From positions 32,544,501 through 32,608,500 of the forward strand of contig NC_080408.1 of assembly GCF_030265065.1 (NCBI RefSeq): a DNA stretch of 64,000 bases. Direction: 5' to 3'. The position numbers and the translations under genes are program-made. Shown piece after piece: positions 23,609 through 37,400 of this stretch (positions are counted from its first letter, which is position 1; every line of letters starts with the position of its first letter). Origin of the DNA: Corythoichthys intestinalis. Lineage: Eukaryota > Chordata > Actinopteri > Syngnathiformes > Syngnathidae. The notes beneath the pieces were generated by a model that saw only the letters and a list, made by a program, of their open reading frames with translations, ran no database searches and had not been told where the DNA came from.

Positions 23609-24622
23609 CAGTGTATCACAAAAGTGAGTACACCCCTCACATTTCTGCAATATTTAAGTATATCTTTTCTCACCCCTCACATTTCTGCAGATATTTAAGT
23701 ATATCTTTTAATGGGACAACACTGACAAAATGAAACTTAGACACAATGAAAAGCAGTCTGTATGCAGATTATATAAAAGAGTTAATCTATTTTCCCCACA
23801 AAATAACTCAAAATGTAGCCATTAATATCTAAACCCCTGGCAACAAAGTGAGTACACTGCATGGGAACTACTACATTTCTAAATGTCCAAATTGAGTACT
23901 GTTTGTCATTTCCCCTTCAAACTGTAATGGGACTCATTGCAGGAGTGCTGTCAGCATTGCTGCAGAGATTGAAGAGGTGGGGGATCAGCCTGTTAGTGCT
24001 CAGACCATACACCGTACTCTACATCAAATTGGTGTGCATGGCTGTCACCCCAGCAGGAAGCCTCTTCTGAAGACGGTACACAAGAAAGCCTGCAAACAGT
24101 TTGCTGAAGACATGTCAACAAAGCACATGGATTACTGGAACCATGTCCATGGGACGATTCGTCTGATGAGACGAAGTTTAATTTGTGTGGTTCATATGGT
24201 CTCAAGCATGCTTGGCGGTGACCAAGGGAGGAGATAAGTAAAGATAAGTGTTTCATGCCTACAGTCAAGCATGGTGGTGGGAATGACCCCACCTCTTCAA
24301 TCTCTGCAGGAATGCTGACAGCACTCCTGTAACGAGTCACATGACATTTAGGAGGGAAAACGACAAACAGTACTCAATTTGGACATTTAGGGATGTATGT
24401 AGTTCCCATGCGGTGTACTCACTTTTGTTGCCAGGGGTTTAGATATTAATGGCTATATTTTGAGTTATTTTGAGGGGAAACTAAATTAACTCTATTATAT
24501 AATCTGCATACAGACTACTTTTCATTGTGTCAAAATTTCATTTTGTCAGTGTTGTTCCATGAAAAGATATACTTTAATATCCGCAGAAATGCGAGGGGTG
24601 TACTCACTTTTGTGAAACACTG
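23609..24622 (+). mobile_element. Tc1-like transposon, third subfamily, internally deleted
   Basis: Ends CAGTGTATCACAAAAGTGAG and the mirror of CAGTGTTTCACAAAAGTGAG, bounded by TA at 23,607-23,608 and 24,623-24,624. At about 1.0 kb it is shorter than a full Tc1. A plus-strand piece (23,977-24,160) reads VSAQTIHRTLHQIGVHGCHP, then KPLLKTVHKKACKQFAED, the second DNA-binding helix region of a Tc1 transposase. Only a scrambled trace of the catalytic domain follows. Confidence 0.85.
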
Positions 24623-24962
24623 TATGTGTATAAGGCAAATTAGCCTGACCCAGATATTACGTATATTCAAGTAATTAGTAGTATTTTTCAGGGTTTGAAA
24701 ATACAGCCGTTTCTGTTACACGTGTGCCCAAAATGTAATCTGTGCGATTTACAAATATTTGGGAACAAACGATTACTGTGTTGTGACTAAAAGTCATGGC
24801 ATTAGCCGCTATTATTTTTTATATATGTATATAATTACCCATCTTTGTTAGGTGTTTGTGAAGTTTTGTGCTTGGATGCTATATTCACTTACATCCTGTC
24901 TAACTCGTGGGGCCTAAGCCCCCCCTCCGTTCTTAAAACCTAGAGACACCCCTGCTATAAAT

Positions 24963-25341
24963 AGTCAAGATTATTTGGAGGTCTAAAGTATTTTAACAAT
25001 GAAAATGAAATTGTTTTTCATTGTATTTTAATTCCCCAGAAGATATTTCAAATTATATACTTGAACTTCTTGGGTGCCAATAATAGTGAGTAGGACTGTA
25101 TTATAACTTTCAAGCACACAAAGTCAACTCTTCATCAAAGCATGCCAAATGAACAACCATCCTTTCCTCGTTGGTCGGCGAATGAGCAGAAAAATACCAA
25201 GCACCCACAGAAAAACCATGTAAGAGTCACACCCTGACCTCTTGACTGGGAGGCAAAGGCTCAAAGCACAAGTCCAACGTCCTACCAAAATCCTTAATTG
25301 AAAAAGCATTTGGAAACGAACTATTTGGTTGTTGTTTTTAC
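24963..25341. other. Intron of the snorc-like gene
   Basis: AT-rich, with no repeat family recognised. It lies directly after the splice donor of the signal-peptide exon on the minus strand. Confidence 0.4.
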
Positions 25342-25408
25342 CTGAGCGCACAAAGACCGCCAAGAAACCCAGTAGTACGAGGATTCTGCAGGCACTGCAG
25401 CGGACCAT
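25342..25408 (-). CDS. snorc: Candidate snorc exon 1: signal peptide
   Basis: On the minus strand, ATG at 25,406-25,408 sits in a favourable context (G at -3 and at +4). It opens 22 codons, MVRCSACRILVLLGFLAVFV then RS, closing in phase 1 with a donor TCAG|GTAAAAAC. The hydrophobic core between Arg8 and Arg21 is a textbook signal peptide. The exon at 5,826-5,993 begins in the matching phase, giving ...RS-ETVADPST.... The upstream sequence to about 25,700 would be 5' leader and promoter. Being just downstream of gigyf2 on the same strand is where SNORC sits in mammals (GIGYF2-SNORC-NGEF). The frame stays open upstream, so a longer N-terminus is possible. Confidence 0.5.
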
Positions 25409-25960
25409 GACGACGAGTCTTGGAGAAGCGGTAGAACTGAAGCGCGAGAATGAAGACTTCTGGGAGGTGCGACTGAGAAGAGCAGAGTTGAACCTGAGGT
25501 GTGGTGGGAAGTTCTGCAAGGGAGGGCCGAGGTGCCCACCCGACTGACAGGACAGTGCCTACTTTGTGAGTTCATCTCGGTAGCACCCACCCAATCCACT
25601 CCCAAGCCCGAACTCCTCCTGCCGAGAGGTAAACATGACATGACGACCCCCCCTACCCCGCCGCCAACCAAGTCACGTCACCGACGCTCAAAGTGATGGT
25701 CAGTTCGCTTTTCTTTTCCGACACCCTTGTGGAATAACTGACCAGTAGCCTACTTTGCTCCGAGGAGGAGTGCAAAATATAAATCACACTAATTGAACAA
25801 TAAGGAAGTGGGAATCTTTTCCTTCCATTTACACTAGCATTAATTTTAAAACCTTTATAAGGCAAATGATTATTTTTGGTCTTTTAAAAAAAACAACAAC
25901 CAAAAAAAAAAAAACATAACCCCCATAACAGCGGGGCATCCATTTAAGTGTCATGGAGTC
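25409..25960. promoter_or_regulatory. Putative promoter/5' leader of the snorc-like gene
   Basis: A stretch of ordinary base composition between the signal-peptide exon and a transposon. It lacks an obvious TATA box. Assignment as promoter follows only from position. Confidence 0.3.
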
Positions 25961-25964
25961 AATA

Positions 25965-27438
25965 GTGACCCCTCGTTTTTCGCCGTTATTGGGGACCAGA
26001 ACCCGCCGCTATAAGTGAAAAACCACGAAGTAGCAACCCCCCCCCAATACATTTTTGTGCAATGTATTTATTCAGATTTAGCATTGGAAAGAAATATATA
26101 TGACGTGTTTTTTTTTTTCACTTTTTTCCCCCCAAAGTATAATAAAAATGTATTTTAATAAACGTTTTTAAGCCCTTTAAATGTAGTAATTATGATATTT
26201 TTTTAAACATGTTACTGTGCCACCTAATTATTAAAAAAAAAAAAAAGAATTCAGTAGTAGAAAAATGCTTGGCTTTATTAAATGCTTCATTGAATGAGTC
26301 TACTCTGGGCTTGGTGGGCCGTTGGGTGTCCCGTGGCGTGCCGTGCCGGTTGGGGGGCTGCGGCTGTGGGCGGACGGGGGTGGGCGTGCGTCCCCTCTCC
26401 CCATCTCTGAAGGCCAGGCGATGACGCGGGTGGCCCGGGGGACCACCTTGGATCCCTGGGGGGTGATGATGGCCCCTTTTTCTGGGGCATGGGAGGAGGG
26501 ATGGGCTGCGATGGCCCACCCCCCGGGCTGGGTGGGTGGGGGCCGTGGCCCTGGGTTGGCGCCCGCGCAGTCTCCGCTCGTGTGTGTGGCTGTAGCATGT
26601 TTGATGGGGCTCGCGCACGGCTGGATGTGATTGGGCGCGCTCGGGTGGGGGGCCTCAGTGCCGTGATTGGCGATGGGGCAGCATAGGGTCGGTTGCCAAT
26701 GGGCTTACACTCACAAGGGATTCACACGGTTACTGGTTTCTAGATCATAGAGCTGATTTGTGTACACTCCACCCTCCCAATCACTTAACTTATAGACTCC
26801 CCCCTTTTCTTCCCCCCAGTCAACGTGCCCCCCACGTGGTGTCAACCGGAAATACATCTAGCTGATGATAGCACCACCATATTCATAGTTAGCGTAGGCG
26901 TTCAACGTATTTGATATTTCTCCTGTTCCTCCATAACACCTTCCTGTTCACTGCTTTGTTTTCATTAACGAGGTATGTTGAATGATCACAATGGGACTGT
27001 GTCATACTCCATTGTGAAACATTAAAACTGTTCAGACCAACCGAACACTTCCATTCTCTGTGTCAAACAACTGATCAGAACAGGTCCCCCCCCCCCCCCC
27101 CCAAAATGAGTACTCAAGTCCACTCAGAGCTGCTCACTTACAGTTGCCACAGCAACCGTTTAACAAGTTAAACCATGATTGACGCATGCAGTGCTTTTGA
27201 AGCTTGTGACTGGCAAGATCAAACATATTCATCTGTCAATCATCGTTAACGTTAATAAGTAACTCCAGTGCACTATCTGCCTGCCTACCTGACGAATAAA
27301 GAGCAGGGAGAGTGAGGGAGCGAGAGTGAGACTAGTGATCGGCTAGGGACAGCTCAACTGTATATTATATATTTTTTTTTATTGAAAAAAAAAATCCGCG
27401 ATGGACTGAGGGCGCGTAGTACTAGCAAGGGATCACTG
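25965..27438. mobile_element. Mariner-like non-autonomous element with GC-rich core
   Basis: The right end, reverse-complemented, reads CAGTGATCCCTTGCTAG and is followed by TA; the left end reads GTGACCCCTCGTTTTTC. The first and last 100 bp are Ser/Arg-poor, AT-rich hairpin-type ends. The core at 26,290-26,690 is strikingly GC-rich with G/C strand asymmetry. The Pro/Gly/Arg-rich frames across it look like composition artefacts. A run of 16-18 C at about 27,086 lies within. Confidence 0.5.
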
Positions 27439-28119
27439 TATTAACATTTGGTTTACAGTACGTATGGCCTGAATGACCCAAAATGTGATGTCTACTTATA
27501 TACAGTTATATACAAATTATATATATTTTAGCTATTCATTTTTATATTTTAGTTGCATTTTTAGATTTATGTCTTTATGAACAAATAAAAGACCTGAATC
27601 CTTTATAAGGCTCTCATTGGTTGCCATTTACAGCACTAAAAATCCTATCCATTTTGACTGGGAGGGCTAGCAGCGGTCATTCGTTCAACCCTAAACATCC
27701 TTGTTGAAACAGATTTAATGTCTATTGTCAAAGGCAGGCAATGAGTTAAATACTCTGGTTGGCGTTTGGAGGCCATAAAAAGTCTTTTTCATTTTTATTA
27801 ACTTATAATTGTATTTAATGATTATTATTAATCATTATTTATAGGCTATACGTATATATGTATAATATAATTGAGACCTGGCGTTCACATATGTGGATCA
27901 AATGTAAATATTGTGGACTATGTGGATTGTATGGGTACAACAGCTCTATGTGGGGTCGTTTTTTTTTTTTTTTAAACAAAAATAGTCACCCTATAAAGGG
28001 TTAAAATAAAAGTTTATAATATTGTTCAACCTTGAAAGCACATCAGATTGCAAAACAAAACAAGAAAAATCATGACTCCAGCAGATGTTTTTCCATATAT
28101 TATAATACAGATGCAAGTT
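27439..28119. other. Intergenic sequence downstream of gigyf2
   Basis: AT-rich. Positions 27,613-27,752 hold a dispersed palindromic repeat copy (TCCATTTTGACTGGGAGGG, then GGCAATGAGTTAAATA). Confidence 0.5.
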
Positions 28120-28125
28120 GAAAGT

Positions 28126-28131
28126 TTTATT
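28126..28131 (-). terminator. Candidate gigyf2 polyadenylation signal
   Basis: TTTATT on the plus strand is AATAAA on the minus strand, about 520 bp after the stop codon. It would end a 3' UTR of ordinary length. Other A-rich hexamers nearby cannot be excluded. Confidence 0.45.
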
Positions 28132-28650
28132 TCTTTTTTTAAACAGCCTAGTATTTTACAAGAAATAGATAACTACTTGGGACTTTTGAACATGTCCTTA
28201 AAACAGGACATAAAGTAGGCACCGATCCTTGGGCTCAACTTTGCCGTCTATATCCACCAACAGCCAGGATAATCAGGCGGTGGGGTGGGAGGAAGGGAAG
28301 TAGGGCAGAATGTGTTAGAGTGGAGGGGTGGATCCAAATTCAATAAATAAAAACAAACAAGATGGATGAGATCTTTGTAACTTTTCTTGCCGACACTTTA
28401 GAAAGAAGCCAATTCAAAAGATAAATACTGAATTGACTGGATGGTCTAAGGTCAGATTGAATTGAAGACCCAAAATCTCAGAGGATACTTGGTATGATTT
28501 TTGCAATCTTTTGAATGATCATATTTGCAGATAAGATCTGCTACTGAATTATTAATTGATGGAAAAGAAGTGAAATACAGCACAGCAGCTGCAGTTGGAG
28601 TTGGGGGCTTGGTTCAAACAGTCAGTGGGTGTTTGCGCCGCTTGGTTCCC
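28132..28650 (-). other. gigyf2: gigyf2 3' UTR
   Basis: Untranslated sequence between the stop codon and the candidate poly-A signal. No repeat was recognised in it, in contrast to its surroundings. Confidence 0.5.
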
Positions 28651-28718
28651 TTAAAAATCCTCTAGAGTCTCAATCTCCCCCATGTTCAGTCTCTCGGACG
28701 ATGCGTTAACAGAAAAAC
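28651..28718 (-). CDS. gigyf2: gigyf2 exon 29 (last)
   Basis: Encodes [20 protein letters not shown] and DF, then TAA (28,651-28,653). This is the conserved extreme C-terminus of GIGYF2. The acceptor is TGTCTTCAG. Confidence 0.95.
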
Positions 28719-31700
28719 CTGAAGACAGAGGAAGCAAAACAAAAAAATGAAGATCAGAAAATGAAGATTTCTTACAATACGGATGAGCCGTGGGAGCGGC
28801 GAATGTTGCCCACCTAGAAGGCTTGGATCCGCACGGACCATCTTCTGCTTCTTTTTCTTCTTCCCTGAGGTGACAGTCTCAAAGCGCTGCTGCTGTTGTT
28901 GATGTTGTTGTTGCTGCTTTTGCTGACCACTCGTATGGTTGGCCTGGTAGAGTGTTGATGATCCCGTTCCACCCCAAACGGAATCCTTGGTGAGGGGGAA
29001 TGTGACAACATATGACTGGATCTACACATGGCAGGTCCATATTTTCATTTCTGTTCTGAAGTTACATGTTACACATTTTGAGGTACCAAGCAGTAACTGA
29101 GTCACTACCATTGACACCAATAGACCGTTAATCTATTTGAACTGAGAGGGCTTGGCAGTTGACTGCCTGCCCTCTCACTTCAAATGGGTTGGACAATTGG
29201 CAACCAATAAGTCAAATATGTGCAGTCTTGCAAACTTTTTTCAAATTGCCTTCACTGACACTGTACATTTCTCATTTTTTGGCTTATATTACCAAATACT
29301 TTCTTTTCAAAGCTACAAATACAGCGATACCTCCACTTACGAACGTCTCTACATACAGAATTTTCAGGTTACGATAAGCCTCAACGGGAAAATATTGCCT
29401 CTTGTTATGATGCTACTTGAGTTAACTCAGTGCTTCTCAATTCTTTTCTGTTACGCCCCCCCCAAGGAAGACGTAAATGTTTCGCGCCCCCCCCAAACTC
29501 TCTGCCGCCACTGTAAATAGTATCATTTGTCTATAAAATTACTATTATAAATACGCATCTGCCTAACATTGTGTCCTTTTTTTTCTAATAAAGAAAAAAA
29601 AGTATCATAGATCAACTTATAATAAAGTATAACTTTATCAACATTGTTTTGTTTGTAACAGACAAGACTTGACGCGCATCAATTTGCCTGAATTAAAAAA
29701 AAAAAAAAAGTCACATCCAAACTGTAAAAAATACACTCAAGGTACATTTTTGACCATTTGATATAGAAAAATAAAATGTAATAAAATCAGTAAATAATAA
29801 CAAATTAAAATTGATTAGAAACATTCACTCATGAGGACAATATGCCAAAAAATTTGACCGAAAAAACAAAACTGAATAAAAGAAAAAAAAGAGTGTCCTT
29901 GGACAGAAGGACAGTTTTTATTTTTGCTGCTCACAGTATTTACCTCCTTTGCAATAGTATGGAGTTATTTTGCAATGAGCATGCTAACAATGCTCACTGG
30001 TTTACTGATATAGCACTGACAAAGCAGGACGATTGTTGGCAATATTCGGCACGTTTTCACTGAAAAACAATCAAGCGGCTTATCAATGAGATTGGGGTCT
30101 AATGTCTTTAAGTGGTGTCTTAATTGATGTGGCTTCTGGCTGTCCGCTATAATTATTTTTAGACACAGTAAACAGCGGTCTTTCCTCATCACCCACTGTA
30201 TTAATAGTCAAAGCTAAAAGGCAAACGGCACGAAAAAAAGCGCATTCTCGGCGGCCGAGGTAGAACCGTAGGTGAGGGCGGTCGTCGTGACGATCCCAAG
30301 CCGAAAATGGCACTTCTCGGGTGGCGACGTGAGAACCGGACAAGACAGTGGGTCGCTGCGTGAGTGAGTCCGGTCGGAAAACGGCTTTCGAAAACGGCGG
30401 CGGCACACTGCTCTTCATATCTGTTTTCTGTGTGTGCTGAGTGCTCTTCCTTAGTTCAAAAATACTGCGCGCACTCTGAAAATGAGAGCGCCACTGCCAC
30501 CCACCGAGCGTGCCCCACTATTTGAGAAGTACTGAGTTAACGGAATGTAACATAATTATAGCTGCTCTGCCATTGGCTATTGCCTAGGATCTTCCTGGCA
30601 TCCAGTTGGCTAAGAGGGACTTCTACTGTGTCTGTGTGCATTCCAGCATTCTCTTCATTCTGACAGCTATACACGAGTTTATTAACCTTTATTCTTTTAC
30701 ATTATGCACCACTCTCATGTCCTGTTTATTGTAAAATAATTAATTGTAACATGTAATTGTTATATGGTTTGATGAATTTTTATGCTTTATAAAAGATTTA
30801 TGTCTGAATTTCGGGGGCTTGGAATGGATTAGGGCATTTACATGGATAACGCATCTCTACTAACGGAATTTTCAGTTGACGAAACTATTTCCAGAACCAA
30901 TTAATTTCGTAAGTAGAGGTACCACTGTAGTTTTTTACTTGGCGAAATGAAACAAGACAATGGCAATGACCATGAAGGTCAGAATTGTAAAAGGTAATTT
31001 CTAAGTATGATTCCAAAAAAAAAAAAATAAATAAAATTTAAAACAAATTTATTGCGGTATGCAAACAAAATGCATATACTGTATTTTTCATACAATAAAC
31101 CGCTACTTTTTTCTCTCATTTTGAATCCGGCGGCTTATAGTCCAGTGCGGCTTTTTTGTTGAATCATTTGGGTAAATAGGTAACACTTTATTTGACAGCG
31201 GCGTCATATGACTGCCATAAGACAGTCATAATTATGACATGACATTATGATGGGCATTTATGAATGCTTATGACAGATGCCATTAAGTGTCATCCAACAA
31301 ATTATGTCACTAACTCCATTTATGTCCATCTCGGATCTTTTACATCCATTCAAAAGGGAGATCATTTGCCTGATGACACAAAAATGACATCTGTCCGAAG
31401 CATTCATTAATGCTCATGGCAGTGTCATGTCATAATTATGATAGTCTAATGATAGTCTAATGATGCCGCTGCCAAACAAAGTGTTATCGATTGATATCTT
31501 TCAGTCTGAGTATCTCATAATACAGTGAGGACAGTTGCGTCTTATAGTCCAGTGCGGCTTATCTATGAACAAATGCCGTTTTGTGTCAAATTTGTTGGGT
31601 CGCGGCAATTTTTGACAATCTTTTTTTAAAAGCCATTTTCAACATCTAAGCATTGGCTTGTACATGTCTCACTCACCTGCTGCTGTTTGAGGGCTTGCGG

Positions 31701-34461
31701 TTGATTCTGCAGCGGCGGCGTTTTTTGCTGATTGGCGTTCTGTTTGGCACGACGCTCCAGGAACTGCTTGGCAAAGTCCTTGGCCTCGGCTGTGTCCCCG
31801 AGGTAGGCCCTGACATAGTCATGTACCTCATATGGTGAGTCTACTTCTTTCAGGAACGACGCAAACGTGGGAACTGTGGCGGAAACAGCTTTGAGCTCAG
31901 ATAAATGATTCTGTAACCGTACTGCACTTTTTCGTGCGACTATTTACCATCCAGATTGTTGGCGGTGTTGAGGCTGTGCAGAGTGTGCTCACACCACTGC
32001 ATGAACCCATCCTGCTGGCTCTTGTTGACTCCTTGGAACAATTTGAGCAACTTCTCTTCCTCCTCCACCTTCTTGTTTGCTCGCCCACTGGAATTGCTTC
32101 ACATTCGCAAACAAATATAGAATGGTGGGCATGACGCAAGTTACGGGAATAGGTGTCTGTAGACTTTTTTTATTCCACTGTATGTGGATACATTTTGGCA
32201 GATTGGTCTTCATACCTGAGATTGGCATTGCCTTTGTTTTTCTGTGCATTTCCTTTCCTGGTAGGCGGAGGCTGGTGGACAGCCTCCTTCACAGCCTCAT
32301 CCCAGAAGCCCATGTTGGAGTTGTGGGTGTCACCCCAGATGCTGCTCGAGTCCGACACCCAGTTTGAGCATGGGCTGGTGTTCACAGAGCCCCACACAGA
32401 GTTGCTCATAGATGGCTGGAATTAAAATGAGAGATGTTCTTTTACCCTTTATAGAACAAAATACTTTTTGGTAATTTAAAAAAGAAAAAGAAAGTACAAC
32501 AAAACACACACACTCAAGTAGGCCATAATATTAACGTTTAGTACGGCCTACATATATATATTACATAATTCGTTTAACTAAAAAATATAAATTCATGAAA
32601 TGTTAACACAATATTAATAAAATTTAAATGAATATATACATACTGGTTAGGGCCCAAATAACACTATAGATTTTCTTCTTTATTAGCTGCTTTCACACTG
32701 TAGGAACTATCCGCAGTTCCTAGAACCTTTTAGGGGGACAAAAACGTCATTTTGCGTGTTCACACATATAGGAACTCTGACTAGGAACTCAAGTTCGGAG
32801 AACCATTTTAGTTCCTACTCTGAGGTAAGGGACTTTCAGTGGGGCCATAGGAACTGGATATGTAGGTGTTTGGCGATTCGCTGAAATCAGAAGCTACGCA
32901 CCTTCCATACTCGCGTGTCTCGAGGAACCACCATATTTAAAAAAAAAAAAAAAAAAACACTACCCTGTACTAAATCTGTGTGCGCTTCCAGTCTTGTCGT
33001 CAGATGCTGGATTTGCTCACAGTTACAACCCCAAGCACAAAGTATGGAATCACCAGTCTCGTACAAGCACTCACTCAGACATTTTATTATGTAGAACAAA
33101 CTCAGATAAAAAGCTTGAAAAAAAGAATGAAACAGTTCAAAAGTGCAACTCCTTGGCATTCAGAAACACTATAAGAAATGTATAAAAAACATTGTGGTGG
33201 TCAGTAAATGTTACTTTTATAGAGCAAGTGCAGGGAAATACAGAATCACTCCATTCTGAAGAAAAAAATATGGAATCACTCCATTTTCATTTTGAGAAGA
33301 AAATACAGACACACAGAGTCAATTTCCTTTCCTTAACTGGTCCCCTGCCTCAGATTAGATCTGCTCTTTAGTCAGTAGTTAAAAACATTGCAGTTATCAC
33401 ACCTTGGAATGCTGCTGGACCAAGTGGGTTCACAAGAATTATAGCTCCAATAAGAGAGATGTCTCTTGAGACCAAGGAGAGGATTATCAACCTTCTTGAA
33501 GAAGGTAATGCTAAACGTATGGTTGCCAAAGATGTGGGCTGTTGACAGTCAGCTGTATCAAAAAGCTGGACCAGCAGAATGGAAAGGTTGTTAAAGTTAA
33601 GCGTACTGGTAGATCGAGGAAGACATCCAAACGTCATGACAAACAACTAAAGGCCATATGTCTTGAAAACAGAAGATGTACAACAAGACAAAGAATAAAT
33701 GGGAGGAAGCTGTAGTCAAGGTATGTGACAGAACTATGCAAAATCGCCTAAAGGAAATGGGATTTTCATACAGGAAAGCTAAAAGGAAACCATCATTGAC
33801 ACAAACAGAAAAGAACAAGACCGCAATGGGCTAAGAAGAGGCAATCATGGACTGTGAATGAATGGATGAAGGTTATTTTCAGTAATGAGTCAAGAATCTG
33901 CATTGGACAAGGTGATGATGCTGGATGCCAGTGAGATTTACAAAGACAACTGCCTGAAGAAAACAAAAAAATTCCCTCAGTCCTTGATGACATGGGACTG
34001 CATGTCAGGCAAAGGCACTGGGGAGATGGCTGTGGTTAAATCTTCAATGCACGAGTTTACATTGAATTTTTTTAGATAGCTTTCTTATCCCTTCAATTGA
34101 AAATATGTTTGGGGATAATGAAATCATTTCCCAAGATGACAATGGATCATGCCACAGAGCTAAAACGGTTAAAGCATTCCTTGGAGAAAGACTCATTCAG
34201 TCAATGTCATGGCCTGCAAATAGCCCAGATCTCAACCCCATTGAAAACCTGTAGTGGAAATTGAAAAAAAATGGTCCACAGCACTGTTGATCTGGCAACT
34301 GTAATCTAAGAGAGTTGGCATATTTTTCCTCAGAATGGATTCTATATTTCCCTGCACTTGCTCTATAAAAGTAAAATTTACTGACCAACACAATGTTTTT
34401 TATTCATTTCTTTTAGTGTCTCTGAATGCTAAAGAGTTGCACTTTTGAACTAATTTCTTTC

Positions 34462-34492
<31 letters not shown>

Positions 34493-37400
34493 CTTTTTAT
34501 CTGCATTCGTTCTACATAATTAAATGTCTGAGTGAGTGCTCGTCTGAGACTGGTGATTCCATACTTTTAGCTAGGGGTTGTAGAAATTATTCCCTTCGAA
34601 AATGCAAAATCTGCATTTCGTTGTTTTCCGTTCAGCTTCGTTTTCGCAGTTGTATTTTGCCAGAGGTAGGTGTGGCGAAAAAATGAGTCACTGGCGCAGA
34701 CTACGACATCACAGCAGTTTGTATCAGGCACAGTACCTATCTGCGAACACAACTGCCTGGTTAAGGATAGTTCCTGTAACTACAGGAGAGGCCATGGGCC
34801 TCACCAGTAAGGATGCAACAATACAGTTAGGTCACGGTTCGGTACGATTTTCGATACGCGGGACACGATTTCCGATTTGATTCAATTTCAGGGTCCCCCA
34901 AGGATTGATAAATCTAAATTCAAGACTTTGAAGACCTTTTTTAAATGCCATTTCAACTAAAAATTAATACTTTTCTCGCACTCATTATTTAGGTCATATT
35001 GAATCATATTAAATAAATAAAGCACTGAACATCAAATTTAACCTCAATTACTAAGTGTGTTTGACAAAACAATGCACATATATTGAAGATACAATTAAAA
35101 CACATTTAAAGTAACATTATAAAATCTGTCAGAATTTTTTTAAACACACACGCACACAATAATTATGGACAAAAAGAGGAGGAGGACAGGACTCAGACCA
35201 GCCATCTTCTGCAACAGGCTAGCCGCTCGTGCACCTGCCAAGACCCCAGTGAACATGGTTAACTCTCGAGTTAAAGCAGCGAAATTCACATTCATTCGGA
35301 AGGCAAACCGAAATGTTTAAGCAGGTCCACTGCCTTCGCATGACCCATAAACTGCAACCTAAAGTATCTGGATGTAACTTAAGCCCTATCACATACTCCA
35401 AAACAACGGGAATATCGCGGGACTTAACCGTGCAGCAGCTGTGTGTGAAAACAATTTCCCGTGTCGACTGACATGGGAAGCGGTCCCGGGTCACAGCAGA
35501 TGGCTGATGACTTAAATATCATAGCGGCGGCCGATGTAACTTCCTCCCTCTTCGTAGTAAGACGAAAAGCGGTAAAGAAACATCGCAATTATAAACATAG
35601 CAAGCTGGAAACAGCTAAATTAAACTGAAAACATGATAAAATTTAAAATGTCAATTATTACGTCGGGCCGGGCCATGGTTCTTTCTCGCTAACTTTTTGA
35701 AATAACTATATATTAACGCTAAGGAATACTTGTTATAAATAAATAATTTGGATTAAAAAAAAAAGAAGGCACTGTATGGTCATTGCAGAGCCAGCGCGTG
35801 CCTATACGCCCTTTTTAATCTTCCCCTCTGCGAGTCCGCAAAACAGCATCTGTTTATTTATATTTAACAAACTTTTCAAGCGTTATTTCGTTGTGTAAAT
35901 AAATTTACAATGATCATAAAAATATGTAGTCTATTTAAACATTAAGAAAATGTGCGTTTTTTTTCTGCCAACTGAGAATTCGTTACAAAAGACAGGCTTT
36001 TATGCAGACATCGTCACAAATGTTATCACACAAAATGCGGGTCGGGCTTTAATACCCGCGGACCAGTTCGGGTCAGGCTGGACTTTTTAGGCCGGATTTT
36101 ACCTCTATCTTGAAGTCTTGATGAGCTTAAACTGGCTGCAGTTACGAAGTCGTGAATGCTCCCTCCGGAAAAAAAACACGATTTGACCAACATTATGTTT
36201 AACAAACTTTTCCGGCGTTATTTCATTGTGTAAATGCATTTATAATGGTCATAAAAATATGTACACTATTTAAGCATTAAGAAAATGTGCGTTTTTTTTC
36301 TGCCAACTGAAAATTCGTTACAAAAGACAGTTAAGACATCGGGAACACTCCGTCTGGAACAAAACGCAATATGACCAAATTGTGACAGCCGATGCCGACC
36401 AAAAATGACGTAATATCCGAAACAGATCACCAATGGACTTATTTGAAGTATATGAATGGTGGTCTGTTTTTGTGTTCAGAATCCACAATACGTCTGCCGG
36501 CAGGGTTTTCATTCCACCGACAAACGGACACATTCCCGAGAGCTGGATGGATTCTCCGTTTTACCAATTGTGGTGGTTTGGCACGCACGCGTTGCATTTC
36601 GATTTGTAGTGCAGTGCATTGTAAAAATTCTATGCGTCATCTTCGTTATGGATTAAAAAAAAAGAAAAAAAAACTTCGTCATGGATATAATTTAGGTTGC
36701 ACTGATATGTTCTTAAAAATTAAGACCACGGTGAAAAAATTCCAGACTTACAACAACTAATTTAATAGTTTTAATACCTTTCATAATGGAAAACTAAATT
36801 CAATGCTTTTTTAATACTTTTAATAACCTGCGGGTACCATGTCAGTACATTTAATGCTCTGAAACAAAAAATACAAATGTTTTTTTTTATTGTGCTTACA
36901 AGCAAAAATAACAATGCCATCATATAAATATCCATTATAGTGCATAATATTTATGTGCTTACTTCTTACTGATCTGAAGAAATTTTCTATAAAAGTGCTG
37001 AGAACAAACTTTACTGTTTGTAAAGTGAGGCGGGCACACTGTTGATTGCTATTACTCTCTAGCAGGTATGTTTACCACATGAGAAAAACATACTATTTGT
37101 GGTCAGAGTCCATCTGTGTTACTTACTGAATTAACAATATTTGCAGCATTATCTATAGTCACTGGTATGGATTGATTTGGCCTGCTTAACTTCCATTCAC
37201 CCATGGCGTTTTTTTTAACGAATCGATGGTCGCATGGGATCTAACGTAGCACATTTAGGCTGCTATTTGATATCTAGTGTGTGTGTGCGCGCGAGTTGTC
37301 AGGCATTAAAAAAAGGTGACAAACGCCACAGAAGTAACATCTGGTCATCACTGCACAAAACCAGCATTTGACATTCGTCTTTCATAAACAGGATGAGTTT

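Larger units (their letters stand above)
20778..24954. mobile_element. Probable hAT element hosting three Tc1-type insertions
   Basis: Left end CAGTGGTGTCGTTAAGCC. The right end, reverse-complemented, reads CAGGGGTGTCTCTAGG. The flanks ATATATAT (20,770-20,777) and CTATAAAT (24,955-24,962) agree at 6 of 8. It would be the host of the insertions at 21,519-21,928, 21,947-23,554 and 23,609-24,622, leaving about 1.1 kb of its own sequence. No transposase seen. The call rests on the ends and is less certain than the others. Confidence 0.5.
28986..31676 (-). other. gigyf2 intron 28, transposon-rich
   Basis: Contains the dispersed palindromic repeat at 29,105-29,215, the mariner-like element with nested hAT at 29,322-30,927, and another MITE pair at 31,076-31,600. 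Confidence 0.7.

Noticed and set aside
26190-26630. Pro- and Gly-rich frames of about 100-140 codons
   Set aside because: Explained by extreme base composition of a transposon core; no domain, no splice context.
36392-36760. A 122-codon plus-strand frame inside the large hAT
   Set aside because: No similarity to a hAT transposase, ends in low-complexity Lys; likely chance.
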